A DNA stretch of 64,000 nt from an uncultured Prevotellaceae bacterium (lineage in GTDB: Bacteria > Bacteroidota > Bacteroidia > Bacteroidales > Bacteroidaceae). Of the stretch, positions 52,539 through 62,600 are shown piece by piece. The number at the start of each line of letters is the position of its first letter. Position 1 is the first letter of the stretch. Made by a program: the position numbers and the translations under genes. The stretch covers positions 1 through 64,000 of the forward strand of contig CADCCB010000014.1 of the NCBI GenBank assembly GCA_902799905.1, in the 5' to 3' direction. A model generated the notes under the pieces. The model saw nothing but the letters and a program-made list of their open reading frames with translations. It made no database searches and was not told where the DNA came from.

Positions 52539-53720
52539 ATGAACACGCAGAGTACAACCATGCATATTCGCCTGTGGCATAAGGAGTTCTGGCTAATGGC
52601 CATTGCTAACCTGTTGCTGTCGATGGCAGTCACGATGTTGATACCATCTCTACCATTGTGGCTTTCTTCCTCGTGGCAGACGGACAATGTGCATGTGGGG
52701 CTTACGATGGGGGCTTTCGCCATTGGACTGTTCCTGCCAGGGGCATTTTGTTCTTTCTTGGTACAGCATTATCGTCGTAATGTGGTGTTTATCCTCAGCG
52801 TTTTGGCTTTGGCGGCAACCATGGCCGTGCCTCTTCTGGTGCCCTCGGTTCTTTGTAGACAGCCTATGTTACTGATATTTTGGCGTGTCGTGCAAGGTGC
52901 TGCCTTTGGCCTGTCACAGATGGTGTTGACATCCACGTTGATTATTGATACGTGTGAGTCGTATCAACGTACGGAAGCCAATCATTCGGCAACGTGGTTT
53001 GGGCGCTTTGCGCTATCGCTAGGACCCTTGACAGGCCTTTTGCTTCTACAGGTGGGCGATTTCAGATGGGTGGCTCTCATTTCCGTCATTGCCTGTGGAT
53101 TGACGATTCTTTTGATACTGCTCATTCATTTTCCCTTTCGAGTGCCTGAAGACGATGTCAAGGTGGTTAGTCTTGATCGTTTCTTTCTTGTCAATGGTAT
53201 TCCTTTGATGCTTAATATGATGCTGGTGACGATAGCCATTGGTATGATGATGTCAATGGCTATTACGGTCAATGCTTATGGCATGGTGATGCTTGGCTTC
53301 CTGATGGCATTGCTGGCTCAGCGTTTCGTGTTCCGTGATGCTGAACTGAAAAGTGAGGTGGTGACAGGTCTGCTGTTGATAGGCTCTGCTTTGCTCATCT
53401 TGTTCAGTCAGCGTGACTTGCCACCTGCTGACCATTCGGTGCTCCCTTCACCTCTGATAGGTCTTGGCCTGGGTATCGTTGGGGGCCGTTTCCTGCTCTT
53501 CTTCATTAAGTTGAGTCGCCATTGTCAGCGTGGTACATCGCAAAGTACCTTCATGCTGGGGTGGGAGAGTGGACTCGCTTTAGGCGTTGGGATTGGCTAT
53601 GCCTGTTTTGGCGATTGCCACGGGAGCATGTTGTTAGTGGCTTTGGTGCTTATCGTTGTCGCGCTGCTGCTATATGTTGTCTTTACACATCATTGGTTCA
53701 TAAAGCATAAGAACAGATAA
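52539..53720 (+). CDS. MFS transporter
   Basis: This 393-residue inner-membrane protein has about twelve hydrophobic segments; LLSMAVTMLIPSLPLWLSS starts the set and FSQMVLTSTLIID-type sequence follows in the fourth. It resembles putative effluxers of Bacteroidales (sometimes grouped as arabinose efflux). The conserved motif A is weak. It starts 3 nt after panB, so it may move a product or precursor of that pathway, but this is only a guess. Confidence 0.8.
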   Translation: MNTQSTTMHIRLWHKEFWLMAIANLLLSMAVTMLIPSLPLWLSSSWQTDNVHVGLTMGAFAIGLFLPGAFCSFLVQHYRRNVVFILSVLALAATMAVPLLVPSVLCRQPMLLIFWRVVQGAAFGLSQMVLTSTLIIDTCESYQRTEANHSATWFGRFALSLGPLTGLLLLQVGDFRWVALISVIACGLTILLILLIHFPFRVPEDDVKVVSLDRFFLVNGIPLMLNMMLVTIAIGMMMSMAITVNAYGMVMLGFLMALLAQRFVFRDAELKSEVVTGLLLIGSALLILFSQRDLPPADHSVLPSPLIGLGLGIVGGRFLLFFIKLSRHCQRGTSQSTFMLGWESGLALGVGIGYACFGDCHGSMLLVALVLIVVALLLYVVFTHHWFIKHKNR

Positions 53721-53767
53721 AACCTCCAGACGTCTGAAAAATATTGATATAAGTAAATTGAGATTAT

Positions 53768-54055
53768 ATGAAGAAAGAATATAGGCCGAAACCCATTGAC
53801 ACAAGTGATGTTATGCTGCCAGATGAACTGGATGTCTTGATTGAATACATGTCAAAAAATGTGCACGAGGTGTGGGCAGAGACTCGCATCAAACAAGGCT
53901 GGACTTATGGTCCCCAGCGTGACGACACATTGAAGACCCATCCCTGCCTGATACCTTACGAGGAACTTCCCGAGGAGGAGAAAGAGTTTGACCGCAATAC
54001 CAGTATCGGCACACTGAAGTTGATTCAGAAACTGGGATTTAAGATTTTGAAGTAG
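53768..54055 (+). CDS. Small RyR-domain protein
   Basis: This 95-residue protein consists almost entirely of one RyR domain, the short helical repeat first named in ryanodine receptors. VHEVWAETRIKQGWTYGPQR, HPCLIPYEELPEEEKEFDR and TLKLIQKLGFKI match the domain. In bacteria single-domain forms exist, some next to nucleotide-sensing or defence genes, but their role is not known. It lies 47 nt after the MFS gene and 94 nt before uxaC, without obvious partner. Confidence 0.75.
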   Translation: MKKEYRPKPIDTSDVMLPDELDVLIEYMSKNVHEVWAETRIKQGWTYGPQRDDTLKTHPCLIPYEELPEEEKEFDRNTSIGTLKLIQKLGFKILK

Positions 54056-54073
54056 AAATTATTTCCCCTTTTC

Positions 54074-54104
54074 TTTGCAGATTCGGGAAAAATGACTAAC
54101 TTTG
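54074..54104 (+). promoter_or_regulatory. Promoter of uxaC
   Basis: TTTG (54074-54077) and TAACTTTG (54097-54104) are spaced by 19 nt; the ATG is 46 nt downstream. Confidence 0.8.
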
Positions 54105-54149
54105 CAGGCAAGTCAACGAAACCACTTAAAACAATAAATCTAACGTAAG

Positions 54150-55559
54150 ATGAAACAATTCAACGACAAAAACTTCGTGCTGGAGACTGAGGTCGCCCAG
54201 GACTTGTATCACAACCATGCGGCAAAGATGCCGATTATCGACTATCATTGTCACCTCATTCCTGAAATGGTGGCTAAGGACCATAAATTCAGTAGCATTA
54301 CCGAATTGTGGCTGGGCGGCGACCACTATAAGTGGCGTGCTATGCGCACCAATGGTGTTGACGAGCGCTTCTGTACCGGTAAAGACACCAGCGACTGGGA
54401 GAAGTTTGAAAAATGGGCCGAGACCGTGCCTTACACTTTCCGCAATCCTCTGTACCACTGGACTCATCTGGAATTGAAGACCGCTTTTGGTATCGAGAAA
54501 CTGCTGAGCCCCAAGACGGCCCGCGAAATTTTCGATGAGTGTAATGACAAACTGGCTAACGATCCCAACTTCACCGCTCGCGGCCTGATGCGTCATTATA
54601 ACGTGGAGTGTGTCTGCACTACCGATGATCCCGTGGATGACCTGCACAACCATATTGAGTATGCCAAAACCAAGGGCGAGAATGATCCTTTGATGATTCC
54701 TGCGTGGCGTCCCGACAAAGCCATGAATATTGAGAAGCCAGAATTCTCAAAGTATGTAGAGCAGTTGGCCGAGGTGAGCGGAGTGAATATCGTGAAGTTC
54801 ACCGATATGGTGGATGCCCTGAAAAAGCGTCATGAGTTCTTCGAGGCTCAAGGCTCTAAACTCTCTGACCACGGTATTGAGGAGTTCTACGATGAGGAAT
54901 ACACGGACTCGCAGATCGAAACTATCTTTGAGAAGGCCATGCGTGGACAGCAACTGTCTAATTTCGAGATTCGTCAGTTCAAGCATTGCTTCCTGACGGT
55001 GATGGCTGAGATGGATGCTGATGCCGGCTGGACCCAGCAGTTCCACTATGGTGCTATCCGTGACAACAACACCCGCATGTACAACCAGTTGGGTCCTGAT
55101 ACAGGTTTCGACTCTATCGGCGAGTTCAATACAGCCAAGGCTATGTCGAAATTCCTGAACAAACTGAATATGGAGGGCAAACTCACGCGTACCATATTAT
55201 ATACATTGAATCCCTGTGCCAACGAGGTTATTGCTACGATGCTGGGCAACTTCCAAGGTGGTGAGCCAGGTAAAATCCAGTTTGGTTCAGGTTGGTGGTT
55301 CAACGATCAGATGGATGGTATGATCCGTCAGATGAATGCCCTCTCCGTGCTTGGCCTGCTGAGTCGTTTCGTCGGAATGCTGACCGACAGTCGCTCGTTC
55401 CTGTCATATCCTCGTCACGAATATTTCCGTCGTATCCTTTGCAACATCCTCGGAAACGATGTGGAGAAAGGCTTGCTGCCTGACGACCGTGAGACGTTGG
55501 CACGTATGGTTGAAGATATTTCCTATAACAACGCACGTCGCTATTTCAAATTCTATTAA
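54150..55559 (+). CDS. uxaC: Glucuronate isomerase
   Basis: This 469-residue enzyme turns D-glucuronate into fructuronate, or galacturonate into tagaturonate. The metal site is in IDYHCHLIPEMVAKD; CVCTTDDPVDDL, FHYGAIRDNN and GSGWWFNDQMDGM are typical. It is transcribed alone, with its own promoter and terminator; other hexuronate genes are not in the window. Confidence 0.96.
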   Translation: MKQFNDKNFVLETEVAQDLYHNHAAKMPIIDYHCHLIPEMVAKDHKFSSITELWLGGDHYKWRAMRTNGVDERFCTGKDTSDWEKFEKWAETVPYTFRNPLYHWTHLELKTAFGIEKLLSPKTAREIFDECNDKLANDPNFTARGLMRHYNVECVCTTDDPVDDLHNHIEYAKTKGENDPLMIPAWRPDKAMNIEKPEFSKYVEQLAEVSGVNIVKFTDMVDALKKRHEFFEAQGSKLSDHGIEEFYDEEYTDSQIETIFEKAMRGQQLSNFEIRQFKHCFLTVMAEMDADAGWTQQFHYGAIRDNNTRMYNQLGPDTGFDSIGEFNTAKAMSKFLNKLNMEGKLTRTILYTLNPCANEVIATMLGNFQGGEPGKIQFGSGWWFNDQMDGMIRQMNALSVLGLLSRFVGMLTDSRSFLSYPRHEYFRRILCNILGNDVEKGLLPDDRETLARMVEDISYNNARRYFKFY

Positions 55560-55610
55560 GCGAGCAGCGAGGAATTCAATCAAATATGAAGTTCTCATAA
55601 TAAGAAAGTG

Positions 55611-55642
55611 GGGGAGTTTTGCAAAAAACTCCTCCTTTTTTT
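55611..55642 (+). terminator. Terminator of uxaC
   Basis: GGAGTTTT (55613-55620) and AAAACTCC (55625-55632) with a T7 run after CTCC. The T run overlaps the -33 box of the next gene. Confidence 0.9.
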
Positions 55643-55671
55643 GTTTATTTCGAAAAATAGAAGTAATTTTG
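55640..55671 (+). promoter_or_regulatory. Promoter of the Wza-like lipoprotein gene
   Basis: TTTG (55640-55643) and TAATTTTG (55664-55671), spacing 20 nt. Confidence 0.8.
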
Positions 55672-55696
55672 CACCCGAATAGACAAGAGAAATATA

Positions 55697-56494
55697 ATGA
55701 AGCGTTTTAATAAAATCATTTTACCACTTTTTGCCGTTCTGCTTCTCGCTGCTTGTGGAAGCCAAAAGGACGTGCCTTATTTCCAGAACATCAATGCTGT
55801 TGATCTGTCGCAGTCACAATATCTTTATGATGCGAAGATTATGCCTAAGGACCAGTTGACTATTACCGTCAGCACGACTAACGATGAGGCTGCTGTGCCG
55901 TTCAATCTGACGGTGCCTACGCCTTACACCGCTAACTCACGTTCAACCTATTCACAGGCTATGCTCCAGTCTTATCTGGTTGACAACGACGGTAACATTA
56001 ATTTCCCTATATTGGGAACGATTCATGTGGGTGGCCTTACCAAGTCAGAGGCTGAGAAAATGATTCAGGAGAAGATTCAGCCTTACATGGCGAAGGAAGA
56101 GAACCCTATCGTCACTGTCCGCATGCCGGGCTATCAGATTTCTGTTCTCGGTGAGGTGGCCCGTCCTGGTACGTTTACCGTCTCACGTGAGAAAATTTCT
56201 ATTCTTGAGGCACTTGCCCAGGCTGGGGACTTAACAATCTACGGCCAACGTAAGAATGTACAACTGATTCGTGAGGATGCGACAGGGCAGAAGAAGGTTC
56301 ATATCTTTGACCTGACTGATGCCAATATCATCAACTCACCTTATTTCTACCTTCAGCAGAATGATGTAATATATGTGACGCCAAACAAGGTTAAGGCTCA
56401 GAACTCCAGTGTGGGTAGTATGACGACGCTATGGTTCTCCGCAACGTCGATTCTCATTTCACTCACGTCGCTGTTGTATAACATTTTGAAATAA
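55697..56494 (+). CDS. Wza-like polysaccharide export lipoprotein
   Basis: This 265-residue outer-membrane lipoprotein has LLLAAC as lipobox (Cys20). The Poly_export domain (LYDAKIMPKDQLTITVS, DNDGNINFPILGTIHVGGLT) and a SLBB domain (QISVLGEVARPGTFTVSREK) form the body. The C-terminus ends in a hydrophobic helix (SATSILISLTSLLYNIL), which differs from Wza and is common in Bacteroidota. No Wzc-type kinase or glycosyltransferase lies nearby; only glmS follows, after a terminator. Confidence 0.88.
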   Translation: MKRFNKIILPLFAVLLLAACGSQKDVPYFQNINAVDLSQSQYLYDAKIMPKDQLTITVSTTNDEAAVPFNLTVPTPYTANSRSTYSQAMLQSYLVDNDGNINFPILGTIHVGGLTKSEAEKMIQEKIQPYMAKEENPIVTVRMPGYQISVLGEVARPGTFTVSREKISILEALAQAGDLTIYGQRKNVQLIREDATGQKKVHIFDLTDANIINSPYFYLQQNDVIYVTPNKVKAQNSSVGSMTTLWFSATSILISLTSLLYNILK

Positions 56495-56500
56495 ACGATA

Positions 56501-56534
56501 AAGAGGTTGGGAATTCGTTCTCAATCTCTTTTTT
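56501..56534 (+). terminator. Terminator of the Wza-like gene
   Basis: AGAGGTTGGGAA and TTCTCAATCTCT pair with two mismatches, followed by TTTTTT. It separates the gene from glmS, which then needs a promoter in 56535-56574; none is clear. Confidence 0.75.
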
Positions 56535-56574
56535 CGGAAACACAAACACAAATCATTAAATCATATCGATACTT

Positions 56575-58419
56575 ATGTGTGGAATTGTTGGATACTTAGG
56601 AAAACGCGATGCCTTCCCGGTACTGATTAAGGGATTGCGCCGCTTGGAGTATCGTGGCTACGATAGTGCTGGTGTGGCACTACTTAATGGCGACGATCAG
56701 TTGAATGTATATAAGACGAAAGGTAAAGTGGATAATCTGGTGGAGTTCTGTACTGATAAAGATGTGACAGGCTCAGTAGGCATTGCCCATACTCGTTGGG
56801 CAACCCATGGTGAGCCCTCTTCCCGTAATGCTCACCCTCACTATTCCACATCCAAGAATCTGGCTATCATCCATAACGGCATCATTGAGAACTATGCCGA
56901 CATCAAGAAGAACCTGCAGGCCAAGGGCGTGCACTTCGTTTCTGATACCGATACTGAGGTGCTGGTACAGTTGGTGGAGTATATTATGGAACGTAAAAAC
57001 CTTGATCTTCTGACAGCCGTTCAAGTGGCTCTCCATCAGGTCTTTGGCGCCTATGCCATTGCCATCATTGACAAGCGTGACCCCAGCCAGATTATAGCAG
57101 CCCGTAAGCAGAGCCCGTTGGTGGTAGGCATTGGTGATGGTGAGTTTTTCCTTGGTTCTGATGCCAGTCCTATCATCGAATATACTGACAAAGTGGTTTA
57201 TCTGGAGGATGGCAATATTGCCGTACTGCGTCTGGGAGAGGAACTCAAGGTGCTCAGTATCTTGGGTGAAGAGCAGGCCTTGGCTGTGAAGACCGTTGAC
57301 ATCGATTTAGGCCAGATAGAGAAAGGCGGCTATCCGCACTTCATGTTGAAGGAAATCTTCGAACAGCCCGAGTGTCTGACCAACTGTATGCGAGGACGTG
57401 TTAACGTCGAGGCAGATCATGTGACCCTCTCAGCGTTGATCGACTACCGCCGTCAGTTGCTATCAGCCAAGCGCGTGGTCATTGTGGCCTGTGGCACTTC
57501 GTGGCATGCTGGTCTCATTGGCAAGCAGATTATCGAGTCGCTCTGTCGCATCCCTGTCGAAGTGGAGTATGCCAGTGAGTTCCGCTACCGCAATCCTGTG
57601 GTTAGCGAGGATGATGTGGTAATAGCCATATCTCAAAGTGGTGAGACGGCTGACACTTTGGCTGCCGTTCAGTTGGCTAAGGAGAAGGGGGCTTTCATCT
57701 ATGGCATATGCAATGCCATCGGCTCCAGCATTCCTCGTGCTACAGACACAGGTACCTACATTCATGTGGGACCGGAGATCGGCGTGGCCTCTACAAAGGC
57801 TTTTACCGGTCAGGTTACCGTGCTGACTATGATTGCTCTGGCTATGTCTGAGGCAAAGGGTACAATAGACCGTCAGGAGTATTTGCATATCGTGAAAGGT
57901 CTTAGTGAGATTCCCGCTAAGATTGAAGAGGTGTTGAAGACCAACGACAAGGTGGCAGATTTGGCACGTACGTTCACATATGCACATAACTTCCTGTATC
58001 TGGGACGTGGATACAGTTATCCCGTGGCCCTTGAGGGAGCACTGAAACTGAAGGAGATCAGTTATATCCATGCCGAGGGCTATCCTGCCGCCGAGATGAA
58101 GCATGGTCCCATCGCCCTTATCGATAGCGATATGCCGGTTGTGGTCATTGCCACGCATAACGCAATGTATGAGAAGGTGCTCTCCAACATCCAGGAGATC
58201 AAGGCCCGTCAGGGTAGGGTGATAGCCTTGGTGACCAAGGGCGACAACACCATCTCCAAGATAGCCGACGAGGTCATCGAACTACCGGAAGTGATGGAAT
58301 GCCTCGAACCGCTGGTGGCCACAATACCACTACAGTTGTTGGCCTATCATGTGGCAGTATGTAAGGGCAAGAATGTTGACCAGCCGAGAAACTTGGCCAA
58401 GTCTGTTACCGTTGAATAA
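56575..58419 (+). CDS. glmS: Glutamine-fructose-6-phosphate aminotransferase
   Basis: This 614-residue enzyme makes glucosamine 6-phosphate, the entry to peptidoglycan and lipid A sugars. Cys2 (MCGIVGYLGKRDA) is the glutaminase nucleophile after removal of Met. Two SIS isomerase domains follow (VACGTSWHAGLIGK, AISQSGETADTLAA; LGRGYSYPVALEGALKLKE), and DQPRNLAKSVTVE closes the protein. Length is normal. A strong terminator follows. Confidence 0.97.
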   Translation: MCGIVGYLGKRDAFPVLIKGLRRLEYRGYDSAGVALLNGDDQLNVYKTKGKVDNLVEFCTDKDVTGSVGIAHTRWATHGEPSSRNAHPHYSTSKNLAIIHNGIIENYADIKKNLQAKGVHFVSDTDTEVLVQLVEYIMERKNLDLLTAVQVALHQVFGAYAIAIIDKRDPSQIIAARKQSPLVVGIGDGEFFLGSDASPIIEYTDKVVYLEDGNIAVLRLGEELKVLSILGEEQALAVKTVDIDLGQIEKGGYPHFMLKEIFEQPECLTNCMRGRVNVEADHVTLSALIDYRRQLLSAKRVVIVACGTSWHAGLIGKQIIESLCRIPVEVEYASEFRYRNPVVSEDDVVIAISQSGETADTLAAVQLAKEKGAFIYGICNAIGSSIPRATDTGTYIHVGPEIGVASTKAFTGQVTVLTMIALAMSEAKGTIDRQEYLHIVKGLSEIPAKIEEVLKTNDKVADLARTFTYAHNFLYLGRGYSYPVALEGALKLKEISYIHAEGYPAAEMKHGPIALIDSDMPVVVIATHNAMYEKVLSNIQEIKARQGRVIALVTKGDNTISKIADEVIELPEVMECLEPLVATIPLQLLAYHVAVCKGKNVDQPRNLAKSVTVE

Positions 58420-58441
58420 ATAGAATACAATAATGAAAATG

Positions 58442-58497
58442 AAAAGTGAAGAATTTGCTACCGCCATTGTCCAAGGCTGCAATTCTTCACTTTTTTT
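58442..58497 (+). terminator. Terminator of glmS
   Basis: AAAAGTGAAGAATT (58442-58455) and AATTCTTCACTTTT (58481-58494) form a 14-bp stem ending in a T run. Confidence 0.92.
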
Positions 58498-58515
58498 ATA
58501 AAGTAAGGATAAAAG

Positions 58516-59634
58516 ATGAGAGATGTAACATTAGTCCTGCAAGACGGGACGACATTTAAGGGCCGCTCTTTCGGTTACGAGGGAGATGTGTCTGGCGAGG
58601 TGGTGTTCAACACGGCGATGATGGGCTATCCAGAGGCGCTGACCGACCCGAGTTATGCCGGTCAGATTATGGTACTCACTTATCCGCTAGTAGGCAACTA
58701 TGGCGTTCCTCCCTTCACTTTCGGAGGCGAGAAGGCTGAGGTCGGAACAGTCCTGTCCGTTCTTCCTGATTTCATGGAGAGCGACCGCATCTATGCCACA
58801 GCCCTTGTCGTCTCTGACTATTCCGAACAGTACAGTCATTGGAACGCCTGCGAGAGCCTTGCTGATTGGTTGAAACGTGAGAAGGTGCCTGGTGTGACAG
58901 GCATCGACACCCGTCAGTTGACCAAAGTGTTGCGTGAGCGTGGTGTGATGATGGGACGTATCGTCTTCGATGAAATGAGTAAAGAAAAAGGAGAAAAGAA
59001 TTATGAGGAAGCCGAGGATTATGGCTCTGTAAACTGGGTAGCACGTGTGTCATGCAAGGACATTATCCGCTATAACGAAGGTGCCGGCAAGAAGGTCGTC
59101 CTTGTCGACTGCGGTGTGAAGGCCAATATCATCCGCTGCCTCGTTAATCGGGGCGTGGAGGTTATCCGTGTACCCTGGAACTACGACTATACCGGTATGG
59201 ACTTCGATGGCTTGTTCCTGGCTAATGGCCCTGGCGACCCTGATATGTGTGCTGATGCCGTGGAGGTGCTGAAGCATCAGATGACCCTCAGCCGTAAGCC
59301 TATCTGTGGTATTTGCATGGGCAACCAGTTGCTGGCAAAGGCTGCCGGTGCCACCATCTACAAACTGAAGTATGGTCATCGCTCCCATAATCAGCCGGTA
59401 CGCGAGGTGGGTACCAGCCGCTGTTACATCACCAGCCAGAACCACGGTTATGCTGTCGATGCTTCGACCTTGCAGAAAGACTGGCGCGAGTTGTTTGTCA
59501 ATATGAACGACGGCAGCAATGAGGGTATAGTCCATTTCTCCAATCCCTGGTTTTCCAGCCAGTTTCATCCGGAAGCCTGCGCCGGTCCCGTAGACACAGA
59601 ATTCATGTTTGACAGATTTGTAAAGACATTATGA
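58516..59634 (+). CDS. carA: Carbamoyl-phosphate synthase, small subunit
   Basis: This 372-residue glutaminase subunit supplies ammonia to CarB for pyrimidine and arginine synthesis. The nucleophile is Cys267 in PICGICMGNQLLAKA, and the catalytic His and Glu lie in SQFHPEACAGP. The N-terminal domain starts LVLQDGTTFKGRSFG. The end overlaps carB by 4 nt (ATGA). Confidence 0.97.
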   Translation: MRDVTLVLQDGTTFKGRSFGYEGDVSGEVVFNTAMMGYPEALTDPSYAGQIMVLTYPLVGNYGVPPFTFGGEKAEVGTVLSVLPDFMESDRIYATALVVSDYSEQYSHWNACESLADWLKREKVPGVTGIDTRQLTKVLRERGVMMGRIVFDEMSKEKGEKNYEEAEDYGSVNWVARVSCKDIIRYNEGAGKKVVLVDCGVKANIIRCLVNRGVEVIRVPWNYDYTGMDFDGLFLANGPGDPDMCADAVEVLKHQMTLSRKPICGICMGNQLLAKAAGATIYKLKYGHRSHNQPVREVGTSRCYITSQNHGYAVDASTLQKDWRELFVNMNDGSNEGIVHFSNPWFSSQFHPEACAGPVDTEFMFDRFVKTL

Positions 59635-62600
59635 AAGACGAGCGTATAAAGAAAGTGCTGCTCTTAGGCAGCGGAGCCTTGAAAATTGGTGAGGCTGGTG
59701 AGTTCGACTATTCTGGCTCCCAGGCCTTGAAAGCCCTGCGTGAAGAGGGCGTTCAGACCATTCTGATTAATCCCAATATTGCCACCGTCCAGACTTCAGA
59801 AGGCGTTGCTGACCAGGTTTATTTCCTCCCTGTCCAGCCCTATTTCGTCGAGAAGGTTATCGCCAAGGAGCGTCCTGATGGCATTCTGCTCTCGTTTGGT
59901 GGACAGACAGCACTCAATTGTGGTGTGGAACTCTATAAGAGCGGCGTGCTCGACAAGTATCATGTCCGTGTGCTTGGCACACCAGTTCAGGCTATCATCG
60001 ATACTGAGGACCGTGAACTCTTTGTCAATCGTCTCGACGAGATTGGTGTAAAGACCATCAAGAGTCAGGCTTGCGACAATATTGAGGATGCCCGCAAGGC
60101 TGCTGCCGAACTGGGATATCCCGTCATCTTGCGTGCTGCCTATGCCTTGGGTGGCCTCGGCTCCGGATTCTGCGACAACGAAGACGAACTGAACAAACTG
60201 GCAGAAAAGGCCTTCGCCTTCTCCCCCCAGGTGCTGGTGGAGAAGAGTCTGCGTGGCTGGAAGGAGATAGAGTACGAAGTGGTGCGTGACCGTTACGACA
60301 ACTGTATCACGGTCTGTAACATGGAGAACTTCGATCCCCTCGGTATCCATACGGGTGAGTCGATTGTCATCGCCCCCTCGCAGACGCTCACCAATAGCGA
60401 GTATCATAAACTACGTGCCCTTGCCATCAAGATCATTCGCCATATAGGTATTGTGGGCGAGTGTAATGTGCAGTACGCCTTCGACCCGGAATCAGAGGAC
60501 TATCGCGTCATCGAGGTCAATGCCAGACTGAGTCGTTCGTCGGCCTTGGCATCTAAGGCCACCGGATATCCGCTGGCTTTCGTGGCTGCCAAACTGGGTA
60601 TGGGCTATGGCCTCTTCGAACTGAACAATTCCGTCACTAAGACTACGAGTGCTTTCTTTGAGCCCGCCCTTGACTATGTGGTTTGCAAGATTCCGCGCTG
60701 GGACCTCTCCAAGTTCCACGGTGTTGACAAGGAACTGGGATCTTCGATGAAGTCGGTTGGTGAGGTGATGGCTATAGGCCGTACTTTCGAGGAGGCCATT
60801 CAGAAAGGTCTGCGCATGATTGGCCAGGGCATGCATGGTTTTGTGGAGAACAAGGAACTGCGTATCCCCGATATCGATGCCTCCCTTCGCGAGCCTACTG
60901 ACAAGCGTATCTTCGTCATCTCAAAGGCGATGCATCAGCCTGAATACTCCATCGACAAGATTCATGAGTTGACGAAGATTGACAAGTGGTTCTTGCAGAA
61001 GTTGAGACACATCATCGACATCGATGAAGAATTGAAGAAATCTCAATTCTCTACGCTCAATCCGCAACTTTTAAGAGAGGCCAAGGTCTATGGCTTCACC
61101 GACTTCCAGATTGCTCGTGCTATCGGCCTGGAGGAGTGTTGTGCCACCATGCATGATGCCATGCTTCAGGTGCGTGATTGCCGCAAGCGTCTTGGAATCC
61201 TTCCTGTAGTAAAGCAGATTGATACCCTTGCTGCCGAATATCCTGCTCAGACAAACTATCTTTACGTGACCTATGCCGGTGAGGCATCTGATATACAGTA
61301 TGAAGGTGACGGTAATAGTGTTATCGTGTTGGGCTCAGGTGCCTATCGCATTGGTTCCAGCGTTGAGTTCGACTGGTGCGGTGTTCAGGCCCTGAACACG
61401 ATCCGTAAGGAGGGCTGGCGCTCGGTGATGATCAACTACAACCCCGAGACCGTTTCGACCGACTACGACATGTGCGACCGTCTTTACTTCGACGAACTCA
61501 CCTTTGAGCGCGTGATGGATATCATCGACTTCGAGACGCCTCATGGTGTCATAGTATCCACGGGCGGTCAAATACCAAACAACCTGGCCGTCTATCTCGA
61601 CGAGCAGCATGTGCCCATCCTCGGCACGCAGGCTTGCGATATCGATGGTGCAGAGGATCGTGCCAAGTTCTCGCAGATGCTCAATGAGTTGGGTGTGAAC
61701 CAGCCGGAATGGAGTGCGCTCACCTCTATGGACGACATCAATCAGTTTGTCGAGAGGGTCGGGTTCCCCGTACTTGTACGTCCTTCGTATGTGCTCTCGG
61801 GTGCTGCCATGAATGTCTGTTCCAACAGCGACGAACTGGAGCGTTTTCTCCAGTTGGCTGCCAACGTGTCGGAAGACCATCCCGTGGTGGTCTCCAAGTT
61901 CATCGAGCATGCCAAGGAGATTGAGATGGATGCCGTTGCCAAGGATGGCGAGATTCTTGCCTATGCCATCAGCGAACATATTGAGTTTGCCGGTGTCCAC
62001 TCTGGCGATGCTACCATCCAGTTCCCGCCGCAGAAACTCTATGTGGAGACCGTGCGCCGTATCAAGCGCATCTCCCGACAGATAGCCAAGGCTTTGCATA
62101 TCAACGGCCCGTTCAATATCCAGTATATGGCTCGTGATAACGACATTTTAGTCATCGAGTGTAACCTGCGTGCCTCGCGCTCCTTCCCCTTCGTCAGCAA
62201 GGTGCTGAAGTTCAACCTCATCGACTTGGCCACACGTGTTATGCTGGGATTGCCTGTGGAGCGTCTTTCGAAGAACCTCTTCGACCTCGACTATGTTGGC
62301 ATCAAGGCCTCGCAGTTCTCGTTCAACCGTCTGCAGAAGGCCGATCCCGTTCTGGGTGTCGATATGGCCTCTACCGGCGAGGTGGGCTGTATAGGCGACA
62401 ATACTGATACGGCCTTGCTGAAGGCGATGCTCTCCGTGGGTCATCGCATTCCCCAGAAGACGGTATTGCTCTCTACGGGTGGTGCCAAGCAGAAGGCCGA
62501 CATGCTCGATGCTGCCCGTATGCTGGTGGCTCACGGCTATAAACTCTATGCCACATGCGGCACGTCGAAGTATCTTACGGAAAATGGGGTGGAGAATACG

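Noticed and set aside
61020..61080. Unusual stretch in carB (KKSQFSTLNPQLL) as another in-frame repeat insertion
   Set aside because: The DNA recalls CTCAAC-type tracts, but the protein length between conserved blocks is normal, so it is more likely plain divergence.
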